Part shown: positions 8,426 to 17,127 of the stretch, in pieces | Position numbering within the stretch: the stretch's first letter is position 1 | Layout: every line of letters begins with the position of its first letter | Position numbers and translations under genes: made by a program | Assembly (NCBI GenBank): GCA_035352555.1 | Contig: DAOPXW010000028.1 | Span: forward strand, 1 to 24,350 | Reading direction: 5' to 3' | Source of the DNA: UBA2922 sp035352555 | GTDB taxonomy: Bacteria; Bacillota; Clostridia; Oscillospirales; Oscillospiraceae | Length of the DNA: 24,350 nucleotides | Notes under the pieces: model-generated | What the model was told of the DNA's origin: nothing | Seen by the model: the letters and a program-made list of their open reading frames with translations, nothing else | Database searches by the model: none

Positions 8426-10168
8426 TTATCCACCAATTCCTTTAGTCGTTTCTTTATAATACTTTGCCATGTCCCGCAGATCCAGCTTACCGCTGCGGAG
8501 CATTTTTTGCTGGTAAAGAATCTCTATGTAGTCCGCCAGAGCCTGCGCGCCATTGGCCAGCACCTCGGGCTTTTGCAGCAGTCCCGCCAGAAGGGCGGTC
8601 TCCTCCGGGGTCAAAGCCTCGCCCAGCGCGGTAATATTGGTGCTCTCGCCGCTGTCCAGCCGCCGGCGCAGCACACCGTAGATATGACCCAGCGCGGGCG
8701 AGGAAAAGTCCTCCGCCGCCGGCAGACCCCCGCCCTTGAACAGGCCCGCGTCGCAGCTGAGCAGGCGGATGAGCCCCTCCTCCGCCGCGGCGGACTTGGG
8801 ATCGTCGTACTGCAGGGCCTTATTGGGGGGCTGAAAGTCCTTTTCCGGGTGCTGGGCCTTTTCCGTATCGATGCGGGCCCGGGCCAGCAGCTTTTTGCGC
8901 CGCCGCTCGGCCTCGTCGCGGATGGCGTCCGCGGTGACGCCGGTCATGGCGGCCACGCGCATGGCGTAGACCTGCCGCTCCACCGACCCGGGCAGTCCGG
9001 CCACCAGCTCGGTGGCCTCCTTCAGGAACGCCACCTTCTGATCGTCGGCGGTGAGATCGTATTTGTCGGTGACGGATTTCAGCCGGTAATCGATCTGATT
9101 TTCGGACTTGTCCAGCAGATTGCGGAAAGCGTCCGCCCCGCTGTTCTTGATGAACTCGTCAGGGTCCTTGGCACCGCTCATCCGCAGTACCCGCACCTTC
9201 ATGTCCAGCTTCTCCAGAATGCCGATGGCCCGCTGGGCGGCCTTCTGGCCCGCGCCGTCGTTGTCGTAGGCGATGACAATCTCATTTTTGTAGCGGGACA
9301 TCAGCCGCGCCTGCTCGGGGGTCAGCGAGGTGCCCAGCGACGCCACGGCGGAGTCGAAGCCCGCCTGGTGCATGGAGACCACGTCTATATTGCCCTCACA
9401 CAGGATGATATATCCACATTTCGATTTTTTAGCCAAATTCAGGCCAAATAAGTGATGGCTTTTGCTGAAAACGATCGTTTCGGGGCTGTTCATGTACTTG
9501 GGCTCCCCGTCGCCCAGAATGCGGCCGGAGAAGCCGATGACGTTGCCCCGCACGTCGATGACGGGGAACATCAGCCGGTTGCGGAACACGTCGTAAAATC
9601 CGCCGGACTTGCCCTTCCGGACGAGGCCCGCGTCGAAAAGCTCGTAATCCGTATAGCCCAGGGCGCGCATGGCGTCGCGCAGGCCCTCCCAGCCGTCGGG
9701 CGCGAAGCCCAGGCCGAACTTTTTCGCGGTGGCGGGGGCGATCTGCCGTCTGGCCATATAGCTCAGGGCCGGGTCCCCGCCGGGCCCCGCCAGCTGGGCG
9801 AAGAAATACCGCGCGGCGTCCCGGTTGAGGGAGAGCATCCGCTCCCGCTTGCGGGACTCGGCGCTGTCCTCCTGCTCGGGCAGCGGCATATTGGCCCGCT
9901 TGGCAAGAAATTCCACCGCCTCCGGGAAGGAGAGATTTTCGATCTCCATGATGAAGTTGATCACGCCGCCGCCCTTGCCGCAGCCGAAGCAGTGAAAGAT
10001 CTGCTTGTCCGCGGACACGGAGAAGGACGGGGTCTTTTCGCTGTGGAAGGGGCACAGGCCGAACTGGTTCGACCCGCTCTTTTTGGTGAGCCGGACGTAG
10101 CCGGACACCACGTCCACGATATCGTTCCGCTCGCACAGCTCCTGCAGAAAGCTCTCGGAAAACGCCAC
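8426..10168 (-). CDS. dnaG: DNA primase DnaG
   Basis: Synthesises RNA primers at the replication fork. The 580-residue product has the CHC2 zinc finger at C39, H42, C60, C63 (CPFHSEKTPSF, FHCFGCGKGG). The TOPRIM catalytic core has E258 in CEGNIDVVSM and D302/D304 in YDNDGAGQ. The C-terminal region for helicase binding is divergent, as usual. I choose the GTG at 10168, giving MAFSESFLQELCERND, because GGGAGGTGA lies directly upstream and the family begins here; an in-frame upstream extension to 10216 would run into dgt. It is 32 nt after dgt and abuts rpoD, the classical macromolecular-synthesis arrangement that links replication and transcription initiation. Confidence 0.96.
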   Translation of the reverse strand: MAFSESFLQELCERNDIVDVVSGYVRLTKKSGSNQFGLCPFHSEKTPSFSVSADKQIFHCFGCGKGGGVINFIMEIENLSFPEAVEFLAKRANMPLPEQEDSAESRKRERMLSLNRDAARYFFAQLAGPGGDPALSYMARRQIAPATAKKFGLGFAPDGWEGLRDAMRALGYTDYELFDAGLVRKGKSGGFYDVFRNRLMFPVIDVRGNVIGFSGRILGDGEPKYMNSPETIVFSKSHHLFGLNLAKKSKCGYIILCEGNIDVVSMHQAGFDSAVASLGTSLTPEQARLMSRYKNEIVIAYDNDGAGQKAAQRAIGILEKLDMKVRVLRMSGAKDPDEFIKNSGADAFRNLLDKSENQIDYRLKSVTDKYDLTADDQKVAFLKEATELVAGLPGSVERQVYAMRVAAMTGVTADAIRDEAERRRKKLLARARIDTEKAQHPEKDFQPPNKALQYDDPKSAAAEEGLIRLLSCDAGLFKGGGLPAAEDFSSPALGHIYGVLRRRLDSGESTNITALGEALTPEETALLAGLLQKPEVLANGAQALADYIEILYQQKMLRSGKLDLRDMAKYYKETTKGIGG

Positions 10169-10200
10169 GGTCTCACCTCCCTTCCATCCTGAAAACGGTT

Positions 10201-11202
10201 TTATTTCACGGTCCACGCGGAGGGGATGAAGAATTCCGCGTATTTGTCCATTACATAGCTGTCGGTCATGCCCGCCACATAGTCGCAGGCGGCGCGCTCG
10301 ATGCCCTCGGTATCGGCCACGGCGCGGTATTCGGGGGGCAGCTCCTCCGGCGCGCAGACATAGTGCTCGTAAATGCCGTCCAGGATACCCTCCACCTTGC
10401 TCTCCTCGCCCTTGGCGAGGGGGTTGGTATAGACATCGGAGAACATGAAGTTGTGGAATTCGTCGAACACGTCCTGCATCCCGTCGCTCATGCGGATCTC
10501 GCCCCGGCTGTTTTCGATGAGGTCGGTGATGATGGCGTTGATGCGCTGGCTGTTCCGGTCGCCGCAGCGGCGGCGGACATTTTCGGGCACATCCTCCGGC
10601 CGGAGAATGCCGGCGCGGATGGCGTCGTCCAGATCGTGGTTGATATAGGCGATGCGGTCGGCAAAGCGGACGGCGGTGGCCTCCATGGTATCGTCCGGCG
10701 CGCCGTAGGTGTGGTGCAGGATGCCCATGCGGGTCTCGTAGCAGAGATTCAGTCCCCGGCCGTCCCGCTCCAGCCTGTCCACCACCCGCAGGCTCTGTTC
10801 ATAGTGCTTGAACCCGCCGGGATAGATGGCGTTCAGGGCCCGCTCCCCCGCGTGGCCGAAGGGGGTGTGGCCGATGTCGTGGCCCAGGGCCATGGCCTCC
10901 GCCAGGTCTTCGTTCAGCTCCAGCGCCCGGGCGATGGTGCGGGCCAGCCGCGACACCTCCAGCGTGTGGGTCAGGCGGGTGCGGTAATGGTCGCCCTCGG
11001 GCTGCAAAAACACCTGGGTCTTGTGCTTGAGGCGGCGGAAGGATTTGGAATGGGTGATGCGGTCCACGTCCCGCTGAAAGCAGGTGCGGATCTCATCCTC
11101 CTCCTCGGGGATGAGGCGTCCCCTGGAATTTTCGGCCAGTACGCCGTGTTCGCCGATGAACCCGCGCTCGGCGGCCTCCCGTTTTTCTCTGGGGCAGGGC
11201 AT
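10201..11202 (-). CDS. dgt: dGTP triphosphohydrolase-like HD-domain protein
   Basis: A 333-residue member of the dGTPase family, which splits dNTPs to nucleoside and tripolyphosphate and so adjusts nucleotide pools. The N-terminal signature FQRDVDRITHSKSFRRLKHKTQVF is characteristic. The metal-binding HD motif is H79 (TRLTHTLEVSRLAR) and H108-D109 (ALGHDIGHTPFGHAGE), and DRIAYINHDLDDAI supplies the later aspartates. Length fits the short dgt-like class of Firmicutes. The ATG at 11202 has a strong GGAGG site 7 nt upstream. First gene of dgt-dnaG-rpoD; a clear consensus promoter was not found in the 97 nt before it, although TATAGT near 11234 is a possible -10. Confidence 0.93.
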   Translation of the reverse strand: MPCPREKREAAERGFIGEHGVLAENSRGRLIPEEEDEIRTCFQRDVDRITHSKSFRRLKHKTQVFLQPEGDHYRTRLTHTLEVSRLARTIARALELNEDLAEAMALGHDIGHTPFGHAGERALNAIYPGGFKHYEQSLRVVDRLERDGRGLNLCYETRMGILHHTYGAPDDTMEATAVRFADRIAYINHDLDDAIRAGILRPEDVPENVRRRCGDRNSQRINAIITDLIENSRGEIRMSDGMQDVFDEFHNFMFSDVYTNPLAKGEESKVEGILDGIYEHYVCAPEELPPEYRAVADTEGIERAACDYVAGMTDSYVMDKYAEFFIPSAWTVK

Positions 11203-11299
11203 ACGCGCTCCCTCCTTTCGTCCGTTCTGATACTATATACGACGCGAATCGGGTTTTCCCTTTATTTTTTGAAAAAATTTTGCGGGCGTGCCGCCGCCG

Positions 11300-11926
11300 T
11301 CACCGGATGCGTACCGCCCGCCGGGTATAGCCTGTGATTCTGGCCCGCGATCCGCCCGCCGTCGCGTCCAGGATGCGGCCCGTCAGCGTCTCCGCCGTTT
11401 CCTCCGGGACCAGCGCCCTGACGGTCACGGCCTCGCCGTAGACCACGTCCTCCACCGTGCCGCCCGAGGCGGCGATTTCGGTTTTGACCTTTTCCAGCGC
11501 CGCGTAGCCGCAGGGGACCTCCATCGCCGCCCAGCGGCGGACGGCGGCGAGACCCGCCGCGTCCAGCGCGTCTCCGGCGGCGCGGGTATAGGCGCGCAGG
11601 AGCCCGCCCGTGCCCAGCAGTACCCCGCCGAAGTAGCGGGTCACCACGCACACGGCATCCGTCACGCCCTCCCGGCGCAGCACCTCCAGCATGGGGATGC
11701 CCGCCGTGCCCTGGGGCTCGCCGTCGTCGGAATAGCGCTCCGGACCGTCCCTGAGGCAGTAGCACCAGCAGTTGTGGCGGGCGTCATAGTACTTCTTTTT
11801 CATCTCCGCGACGAAAGCCCTGGCCTCGTCCTCCGATGAGACGGGCCGCACATGGCCGAGGAAACGGGAACGCTTTTCATCCTGTTCCGCCTCCCCCGCC
11901 CCGGCGGGGATAAAATACTCCTTCAT
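11300..11926 (-). CDS. yigZ: YigZ/IMPACT-family protein (UPF0029)
   Basis: A 208-residue protein of the YigZ/IMPACT family, whose eukaryotic relatives modulate the Gcn2 stress response; the bacterial role is unsettled. The N-terminal domain shows the signature KRSRFLGHVRPV, ARHNCWCYCL, YSDDGEPQGTAGIPML and VTRYFGGVLLGTGGLLRAYT. The remainder fits the small ferredoxin-fold DUF1949 domain. The ATG at 11926 is 2 nt after the hflX stop and its AAAGGAT lies inside hflX, so translation is probably coupled. No strong terminator follows; a short 4-bp stem near 11281-11295 then A4T6 is weak. Confidence 0.93.
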   Translation of the reverse strand: MKEYFIPAGAGEAEQDEKRSRFLGHVRPVSSEDEARAFVAEMKKKYYDARHNCWCYCLRDGPERYSDDGEPQGTAGIPMLEVLRREGVTDAVCVVTRYFGGVLLGTGGLLRAYTRAAGDALDAAGLAAVRRWAAMEVPCGYAALEKVKTEIAASGGTVEDVVYGEAVTVRALVPEETAETLTGRILDATAGGSRARITGYTRRAVRIR

Positions 11927-11928
11927 TC

Positions 11929-13224
11929 TTAAAAATCCTTTTCCGGCTCCGCAGAACCGGGGACGTAGCCCTTGAACCGGCCCAGCTCCTGCGTGGGGAA
12001 CACGGCCTCGATCTCGATGCCGTCCTCCCGGTAATCGGTGCGCAGCACGGCGGCGTCGCGGTTGAGGACGTCCACCAGACCCGCCTTGTCGTAGGGCAGC
12101 AGCAGCGTCACCCGGCGCTTGCCCCGGTCCAGCAGCGCGGCCAGCTTTTCCACCAGCGCGTCCGCGCCCTCGCCGCTTTTGGCGGAGATGCATACCACAT
12201 CCTCCCCGTGGGGCAGGATGCCGGCGTAGCGGTCGCACTTGTTGAACGCCCGGATGCAGGGGGTCCCCTCCGCGCCCAGCTGGCGGATCAGCTCGTCCAC
12301 GATGCGGGTCTGCTCCTCCCACCCGGGATTGGAAATGTCGATGACATGCACCAGCACGTCGGCGTAGCTCAACTCCTCCAGCGTGGCCTTGAAGGCCTCG
12401 ATCAGGTGGGTGGGCAGCTTGCGGATAAAGCCCACGGTGTCCGAAAGCAGCACCTCCTGCACCTCGCTGACGCGCAGGCGGCGGGTGGTGGTGTCCAGTG
12501 TGTCGAACAGCCGGTCGTTGGCCGGGATGTCCGAGCCGGTGAGACAGTTCAGCAGCGTGGATTTGCCCGCGTTGGTGTAGCCCACCAGGCACACCACGGG
12601 CAGATCGTTCTTCTCCCGGCGGCGGCGCTGCGTGCCGCGGATCTTGCGCACCTCGGCCAGTTCCTCCTCCAGCTTCTGGATCTTGCGGCGGATGTGCCGG
12701 CGGTCGGTCTCCAGCTGGGTCTCGCCGGGGCCGCGGGTGCCGATGGGGGATTTGCCGCCGCCGGCGGTCTGGCGCACCAGATGCGTCCACATGCCGGTCA
12801 GCCGGGGCAGCATATAGTTATACTGGGCGAGCTCCACCTGGAGCTTGCCCTCGCTCGTCCGCGCCCGCTGGGCAAAGATGTCCAGGATCAGGCCGGAGCG
12901 GTCCAGCACGTTCACGCCCAGCTCCTCCTGCAGCACCCGCATCTGGGAGGGGCTCAGCTCGTTGTCGAATACGGCCAGCGTACAGTCGTTGGCGTCGATG
13001 AATTCCTTCAGCTCATGCACCTTGCCGTCCCCCAGAAAGCTGCGGGGGTCGGGGGTGGGCCGGTTTTGCACCAGCATGCCGATGGCCTCGCCGCCGGCGG
13101 TGTCCACCAGCGCCTTTAGCTCGGACATGGACTCTTCGCAGGAGCGCTCATGCTCGTCCATACTGGCGGCGGACAGGCCGGCCAGCACGGCCCGGTCTCT
13201 TTTTTCTTCCGTAGTTTGTATCAT
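11929..13224 (-). CDS. hflX: GTPase HflX
   Basis: A ribosome-associated GTPase that splits stalled 70S ribosomes under stress in other bacteria. The 431-residue product has the N-terminal HflX domain (FLGDGKVHELKEFIDAND, ELSPSQMRVLQEEL), the linker signature GPGETQLETDRRHIRRKI and a G domain. Motifs are G1 GYTNAGKSTLLN (G220-K221-S222), G2 LDTTTRR, G3 DTVGFIRKLP, G4 NKCD and G5 SAKSG. I start at the ATG at 13224 (MIQTTEEKRDR) because AAAAAAGGA lies 7 nt upstream; extending to 13305 would translate the rpmE terminator. It lies between rpmE and yigZ, so at least partial read-through from rpmE is plausible. Confidence 0.95.
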   Translation of the reverse strand: MIQTTEEKRDRAVLAGLSAASMDEHERSCEESMSELKALVDTAGGEAIGMLVQNRPTPDPRSFLGDGKVHELKEFIDANDCTLAVFDNELSPSQMRVLQEELGVNVLDRSGLILDIFAQRARTSEGKLQVELAQYNYMLPRLTGMWTHLVRQTAGGGKSPIGTRGPGETQLETDRRHIRRKIQKLEEELAEVRKIRGTQRRRREKNDLPVVCLVGYTNAGKSTLLNCLTGSDIPANDRLFDTLDTTTRRLRVSEVQEVLLSDTVGFIRKLPTHLIEAFKATLEELSYADVLVHVIDISNPGWEEQTRIVDELIRQLGAEGTPCIRAFNKCDRYAGILPHGEDVVCISAKSGEGADALVEKLAALLDRGKRRVTLLLPYDKAGLVDVLNRDAAVLRTDYREDGIEIEAVFPTQELGRFKGYVPGSAEPEKDF

Positions 13225-13270
13225 AATCAGTCCTTTTTTAAACGGCAGAAGCAGTACGGCACAATATGGC

Positions 13271-13296
13271 AAAACCCCGCGTTGACACGCGGGGTT
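13271..13296 (-). terminator. Hairpin terminator (possibly leaky) after rpmE
   Basis: On the minus strand a 10-bp GC-rich stem (13287-13296 with 13273-13282), loop GTCA, followed by TTTTGCC. The U-run is only four bases, two of which are in the stem, so read-through into hflX is likely. It begins 18 nt after the rpmE stop. Confidence 0.75.
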
Positions 13297-13314
13297 CATA
13301 ACCATAATATCCGA

Positions 13315-13515
13315 TTACTTCAGGCCATACTTCCTGTTGAACTTGTCCACACGGCCGCTGGTGTCAACGAGCTTCTGCTTGCCGGTGTAGAACGGATGGC
13401 ACTTGGAGCAGATCTCAACGCTGATATCCTTTTTGGTGGAGCCGGTGTGATACACGGCGCCGCAGGCGCAGCGGATGGTGGTCTGCTGGTAATCGGGATG
13501 GATTCCTTCTCTCAT
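13315..13515 (-). CDS. rpmE: 50S ribosomal protein L31, zinc-binding type
   Basis: A 66-residue large-subunit protein at the subunit interface. The product MREGIHPDYQQTTIRCACG through CSKCHPFYTGKQKLVDTSGRVDKFNRKYG matches L31. The CxC (C16, C18) and CxxC pairs mark the zinc-containing C+ form, which in other bacteria is replaced by a zinc-free paralogue when zinc is scarce. The ATG at 13515 is preceded by GGAAGGAG at good spacing; upstream in-frame ATG 13593 would read through the structured leader and promoter and is rejected. Confidence 0.97.
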   Translation of the reverse strand: MREGIHPDYQQTTIRCACGAVYHTGSTKKDISVEICSKCHPFYTGKQKLVDTSGRVDKFNRKYGLK

Positions 13516-13539
13516 GATGTTCGATCTCCTTCCTGGGCT

Positions 13540-13574
13540 GTCTTGAGATGCGCCAAAGCGCACGGTTACAAGAC
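13540..13574 (-). ncRNA. Candidate L31-type autoregulatory leader RNA
   Basis: The rpmE leader (about 62 nt from the predicted start) folds on the minus strand into an outer 6-bp stem GTCTTG/CAAGAC and an inner hairpin TGCGC/GCGCA with loop TTTG. The two stems are separated by an asymmetric internal loop (TAACCG / TCT). The structure ends 12 nt before the GGAAGG ribosome site. Leaders that bind L31 are known in Firmicutes; whether this matches that family needs a covariance-model search. Confidence 0.55.
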
Positions 13575-13583
13575 GCAAAATGG

Positions 13584-13612
13584 ATTGTACCATAGCTTTT
13601 CGGGGAATGCAA
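13584..13612 (-). promoter_or_regulatory. Promoter of rpmE
   Basis: On the minus strand, -35 TTGCAT (13607-13612), a 17-nt spacer and -10 TACAAT (13584-13589). It begins 18 nt after the addA stop, and no terminator separates the two, so addA read-through may add to rpmE transcription. Confidence 0.8.
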
Positions 13613-13629
13613 CGGTTTTTTGCGGAATA

Positions 13630-16600
13630 TCAGGGGTTTTTTTCACGAAAGACGATCTCTCCGGAATGGAGGAAAACCAGCGCCGCATCCAGCACGTCCC
13701 TGCCCGTCATGGCGGTCAGGGCCAGCGAATAGGCCCGCAGCTGGGGCGCGTACAGCGCGGCCCGGGCGGGGACCTCCGCCGCGGCGACGCGGTCGGTCTT
13801 GTAATCCACCACCGTCACGCCGTCCCCTTCCTCAAACCAGCAGTCGATGGCGCCCTGCAGCAGCACCTCCTCGCCCTGGCCGCCGGGGAAGAATTTCTCC
13901 GCCGGCAGCAGCACGGAAAACCGGAATTCCCGGTTCAGCGTTTCGGCGGCCAGCATCCGCGCTCCCAGCGGGGAGGCCAGCAGCCTGTCGATGGCCGCGG
14001 CGTCCACCGCCGCGGCTTCCGCCGCCGTGAGCACGCCGTTTTCGGACAATTCTGCAATTTCGGCCGCCGCGCCTTTTTCGGCCGCCGCGGCAAAATCGAT
14101 GACCTGCAGCGCGGCGTGGGTGGCGGTGCCCCGCTGGGCGGCGGTGAGCTTCGGCTTTTCCCGGGAAAACGCCGGGGCGCGGAAGGCGCCGGCGGGCGCC
14201 GGGGGCAGAAACGCGCTCTCCCCGTCCGGCTGGAAGGCTCCGGCCTTCAGCTCCGTGGCGGTGACCTTGCTGGGCAGGGTCTGGGCCGCCTGATGGGGGT
14301 AGACGAACGCCAGCCGGCGGCTGAGCTCCGCCGCCGTCTCCGGGTCGGGCGGCGTCTCCGCCGCCGCTTCTCCGTCCGTCTTCGCGGCCGCGGCGGGCGC
14401 CGCCAGGGTCAGAGTGAGCTTATCCCCGCCGCACAGCGCGGCGTACATCAGCCACTGCGCCGGGCTCTGGCACTGCGTCAGCACCTCCGGCGCCATGGGA
14501 AAGGCCGCCGAGGGCCGCAGCTTTTCCAGCTGCCCGGCGGGGTCGGCCATGGCCGCCGTCACGATCAGCCGCTCCTTCGCCCGGGTCAGCGCCACATACA
14601 GCAGGCGCAGCTCCTCGGAAAGCATCTCCCGCTCCGCCCGCTGCCTGATGGCCCGCCGGGCCAGCGTGGGGTATTCCACCCGCCCCTCCAGATCGGTGAC
14701 CTTGGGCCCCAGGCCCAGCGCGGGGTGGACCAGCACGGTCTCGCTGGTGTCCCGGCGGTTGAAACGCCGCGCGGTGTCGCACAGCAGCACCACCGGGAAT
14801 TCCAGGCCCTTGGATTTGTGGATGGATAGGATCTGCACCGCGTCCGGCGCGCTGCGCGCCCCCTCCGGCTCCTCCCCCCGGTCCGCCATGCGGCGCAGCC
14901 AGAGATTGAAGCGGTGCAGTCCGCGATAGCCCGCGGCCTCGAATTTTTTCGCGCAGCCCGCCAGCAGCAGCAGATTCTGCCGCCGGGCGGCCCCGTCCCG
15001 CATGGCGGAGCACACCGCCATGAGGTCCAGCTCGTTATAGACGCGCCCCAGCAGTTCGCTCAGCGTAAGGTCCGGCGCCAGCGCCCGCAGGGCTGTGAGC
15101 GTGTCCAGAAACGCGGCGCATTTTCTGTCGCTCTCCGCGGCCTTGACCAGCGCGGTGTAATAGTCGCCCCTGCGGTCGGCGGCGCGCACGGCGGACAGCT
15201 CGTCCGGCGTGAAGCCGAAGGCGGGGGAGCGCAGCGCGGCGATCAGCGGCACGTCCTGATGGGGATTGTCGATGACGGCCAGCAGGGACAGCACGCAGGA
15301 CACCTCGATGGCGGTGAAGAAATCGCCGCCCTGGGCGGACTGGGCCGGGATGCCCCGTTCCAGCAGGGCCCGGCGGTAGACCGGCCCCACGGCGTTGGCG
15401 GAGCGCAGCAGGATGGCCACGTCGCCCCAGCGCAGCGGCCGGGTCTGGCCGTGGTCGGTCACGGTGGTGCCCGCCGCCATCAGCGCCAGAATTCTGTCCG
15501 CCGCCGCGCCGGCCTCCAGCCGGGTGCGGTCGGGGCTCTCCTCGCCGTCGCCCCGGGTGTCCAGCAGCAGCAGTTCCGGCGCGGGCGCGCTGCCGGGGTA
15601 ATCCGCCCCGCAGATCAGCGCGGCGTTTTCATCGTAGCGGGTCTCGCCCAGCTTCTCCGACATGCACGCGGCGAACACCCGGTTGGCCCCGTCGATGATC
15701 TCCCGCCGGGAGCGGAAATTTTCCCGCAGGAAGACGCGCCTCGGCTCGCCCTCCCCGGCCTTGTCGGCGTCGGCGAAGGCGTTGTACTTGTCCAGAAAGA
15801 TGCCGGGGTCGGCCAGACGGAAGCGGTAGATGGCCTGCTTCACGTCCCCCACCAGGAAGAGGTTCTTTCCCTCCCGGGACACGGCGCGGAACAGCAGATC
15901 CTGTACCTCGCTCACGTCCTGATATTCGTCCACCATGATCTCGGTGTAGCGCCGCGAAAGCTCCGCGGCCAGCGGGGTGGGGGCGCCGTCCTCCTCCGTC
16001 AGCAGCCGGGCGGCCAGATGCTCCAGATCGGCGAAGTCCACCAGGCCCCGGCGGCGCTTCTCCGCCGCGTAGGCCCGGTCGAAATCCATCGTCAGCGCCA
16101 GCAGCGCCTCCATGGCGGGCCGGGTGCGGGAAAGCTCCTCCAGCAGCGCCGCGGAAGGCTCGGAAAAGCGCTCGGCAAAGCCCGCCGCCGCCTTTTTGCA
16201 GGCGTCCCGCCGGGTCTTGACCAGCTCGGACAGCGCCGCGTCCGGGGAATCGCGCAGTCCGCCCAGCCGGGGAAAGGGGATCTCGGCGCGGGCGCGGGCC
16301 CCGTCCCAGCCGCCGGAGAGCGCGCGGACGAAATCCCGCAGGGCCATCGCGGTCTCGCTCACGCTGTCGCCGTAGGCGGCGAGGATCCCCGCCGGGCCCC
16401 GGGCCATCAGCTGCCCCAGCCGCTCCATCTCCCCCGCCCAGTATTCGGCGGAGGCGGCGGCCCCGTCCATCAGCTCCCGGCCCCAGGGGGTGGTCCCGGC
16501 GTCGGTCACGCCCCGCAGGGCCAGCGCGTCCAGCTGGGCCTGGGCCCAGCGCTCCGGCCGGGCGTGGCACTGCATTTTGTCGTGCAGCGAAAGCACCAGC

Positions 16601-17127
16601 GCGGTCAGGCGCCCGTCGTCCCGGCCGGAGCCCACGGTGTCCGCCAGATAGGCGAAGCCGGGATATTTTTCCAGCTGCTCGTAGCGCTGATCCATCACCC
16701 GGTCCAGCACGGCGCTTTTCATGGCCCGGGCGCGCTCGTCGTCCGCCACGCGGAAATCCGGCGCGATGCCCAGCGCGTGGCTGTTCTCCCGCAGGACGTT
16801 CTGGCAGAAGGCGTGAATGGTGCCGATCTGGGCCTGACGGCACAGCGCGCTCTGCCGCCGCAGGCGGCGGTTATCCGGCTGGGCGGCCAGCGCCTCGCCC
16901 AGCGCGTCCAGGATGCGGCTTTTCAGCTCCGCCGCCGCGGCCTTGGTGAAGGTGATGACCAGAAAGCTGTCCACGTCTCTGGGGTCGTCGGGATCGAGGA
17001 TTCGGGACATCAGCCGCTGGGTGAGCACGCTGGTCTTGCCGCTGCCCGCGCCCGCGGACACCAGCACCGTTCCGCCCCGGGTCTCCACCGCCAGCTTCTG
17101 GGACGGCGTAGGCGTGAAATCAGCCAT
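13630..17127 (-). CDS. addA: ATP-dependent helicase/nuclease subunit A (AddA)
   Basis: A 1165-residue UvrD-type 3'-5' helicase with a C-terminal nuclease; with AddB it resects double-strand breaks for RecA-dependent repair. Visible parts are Walker A SAGAGSGKT (residues 24-32), motif Ia region GTIHAFCQNVLR, Walker B DEYQD (400-404), GDVKQAIYRFR, motif V SIHKSKGLEFPVVL (H770), and LLYVALTRAKERL. The PDDEXK nuclease has D1095 (GAIDCWF) and D1108-Y-K1110 (VVDYKTDRV). Length and order are normal for Firmicutes. The ATG at 17127 overlaps the addB stop by 8 nt (ATGGCTGA), with GGGAGGCGA upstream, so the pair is coupled. Confidence 0.97.
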   Translation of the reverse strand: MADFTPTPSQKLAVETRGGTVLVSAGAGSGKTSVLTQRLMSRILDPDDPRDVDSFLVITFTKAAAAELKSRILDALGEALAAQPDNRRLRRQSALCRQAQIGTIHAFCQNVLRENSHALGIAPDFRVADDERARAMKSAVLDRVMDQRYEQLEKYPGFAYLADTVGSGRDDGRLTALVLSLHDKMQCHARPERWAQAQLDALALRGVTDAGTTPWGRELMDGAAASAEYWAGEMERLGQLMARGPAGILAAYGDSVSETAMALRDFVRALSGGWDGARARAEIPFPRLGGLRDSPDAALSELVKTRRDACKKAAAGFAERFSEPSAALLEELSRTRPAMEALLALTMDFDRAYAAEKRRRGLVDFADLEHLAARLLTEEDGAPTPLAAELSRRYTEIMVDEYQDVSEVQDLLFRAVSREGKNLFLVGDVKQAIYRFRLADPGIFLDKYNAFADADKAGEGEPRRVFLRENFRSRREIIDGANRVFAACMSEKLGETRYDENAALICGADYPGSAPAPELLLLDTRGDGEESPDRTRLEAGAAADRILALMAAGTTVTDHGQTRPLRWGDVAILLRSANAVGPVYRRALLERGIPAQSAQGGDFFTAIEVSCVLSLLAVIDNPHQDVPLIAALRSPAFGFTPDELSAVRAADRRGDYYTALVKAAESDRKCAAFLDTLTALRALAPDLTLSELLGRVYNELDLMAVCSAMRDGAARRQNLLLLAGCAKKFEAAGYRGLHRFNLWLRRMADRGEEPEGARSAPDAVQILSIHKSKGLEFPVVLLCDTARRFNRRDTSETVLVHPALGLGPKVTDLEGRVEYPTLARRAIRQRAEREMLSEELRLLYVALTRAKERLIVTAAMADPAGQLEKLRPSAAFPMAPEVLTQCQSPAQWLMYAALCGGDKLTLTLAAPAAAAKTDGEAAAETPPDPETAAELSRRLAFVYPHQAAQTLPSKVTATELKAGAFQPDGESAFLPPAPAGAFRAPAFSREKPKLTAAQRGTATHAALQVIDFAAAAEKGAAAEIAELSENGVLTAAEAAAVDAAAIDRLLASPLGARMLAAETLNREFRFSVLLPAEKFFPGGQGEEVLLQGAIDCWFEEGDGVTVVDYKTDRVAAAEVPARAALYAPQLRAYSLALTAMTGRDVLDAALVFLHSGEIVFREKNP

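Noticed and set aside
8425..8436. TTG or GTG start of rpoD at 8436/8433
   Set aside because: These overlap the dnaG end, and TTG directly abuts the AAGGA site; the ATG at 8424 has GGTGG at good distance.
10169..10216. Longer dnaG starting at 10216
   Set aside because: The extension is not family-like and runs into dgt; GTG at 10168 has GGGAGGTGA directly upstream.
11267..11299. Terminator after yigZ
   Set aside because: Only a 4-bp stem precedes A4T6 on the minus strand; too weak to report as a feature.
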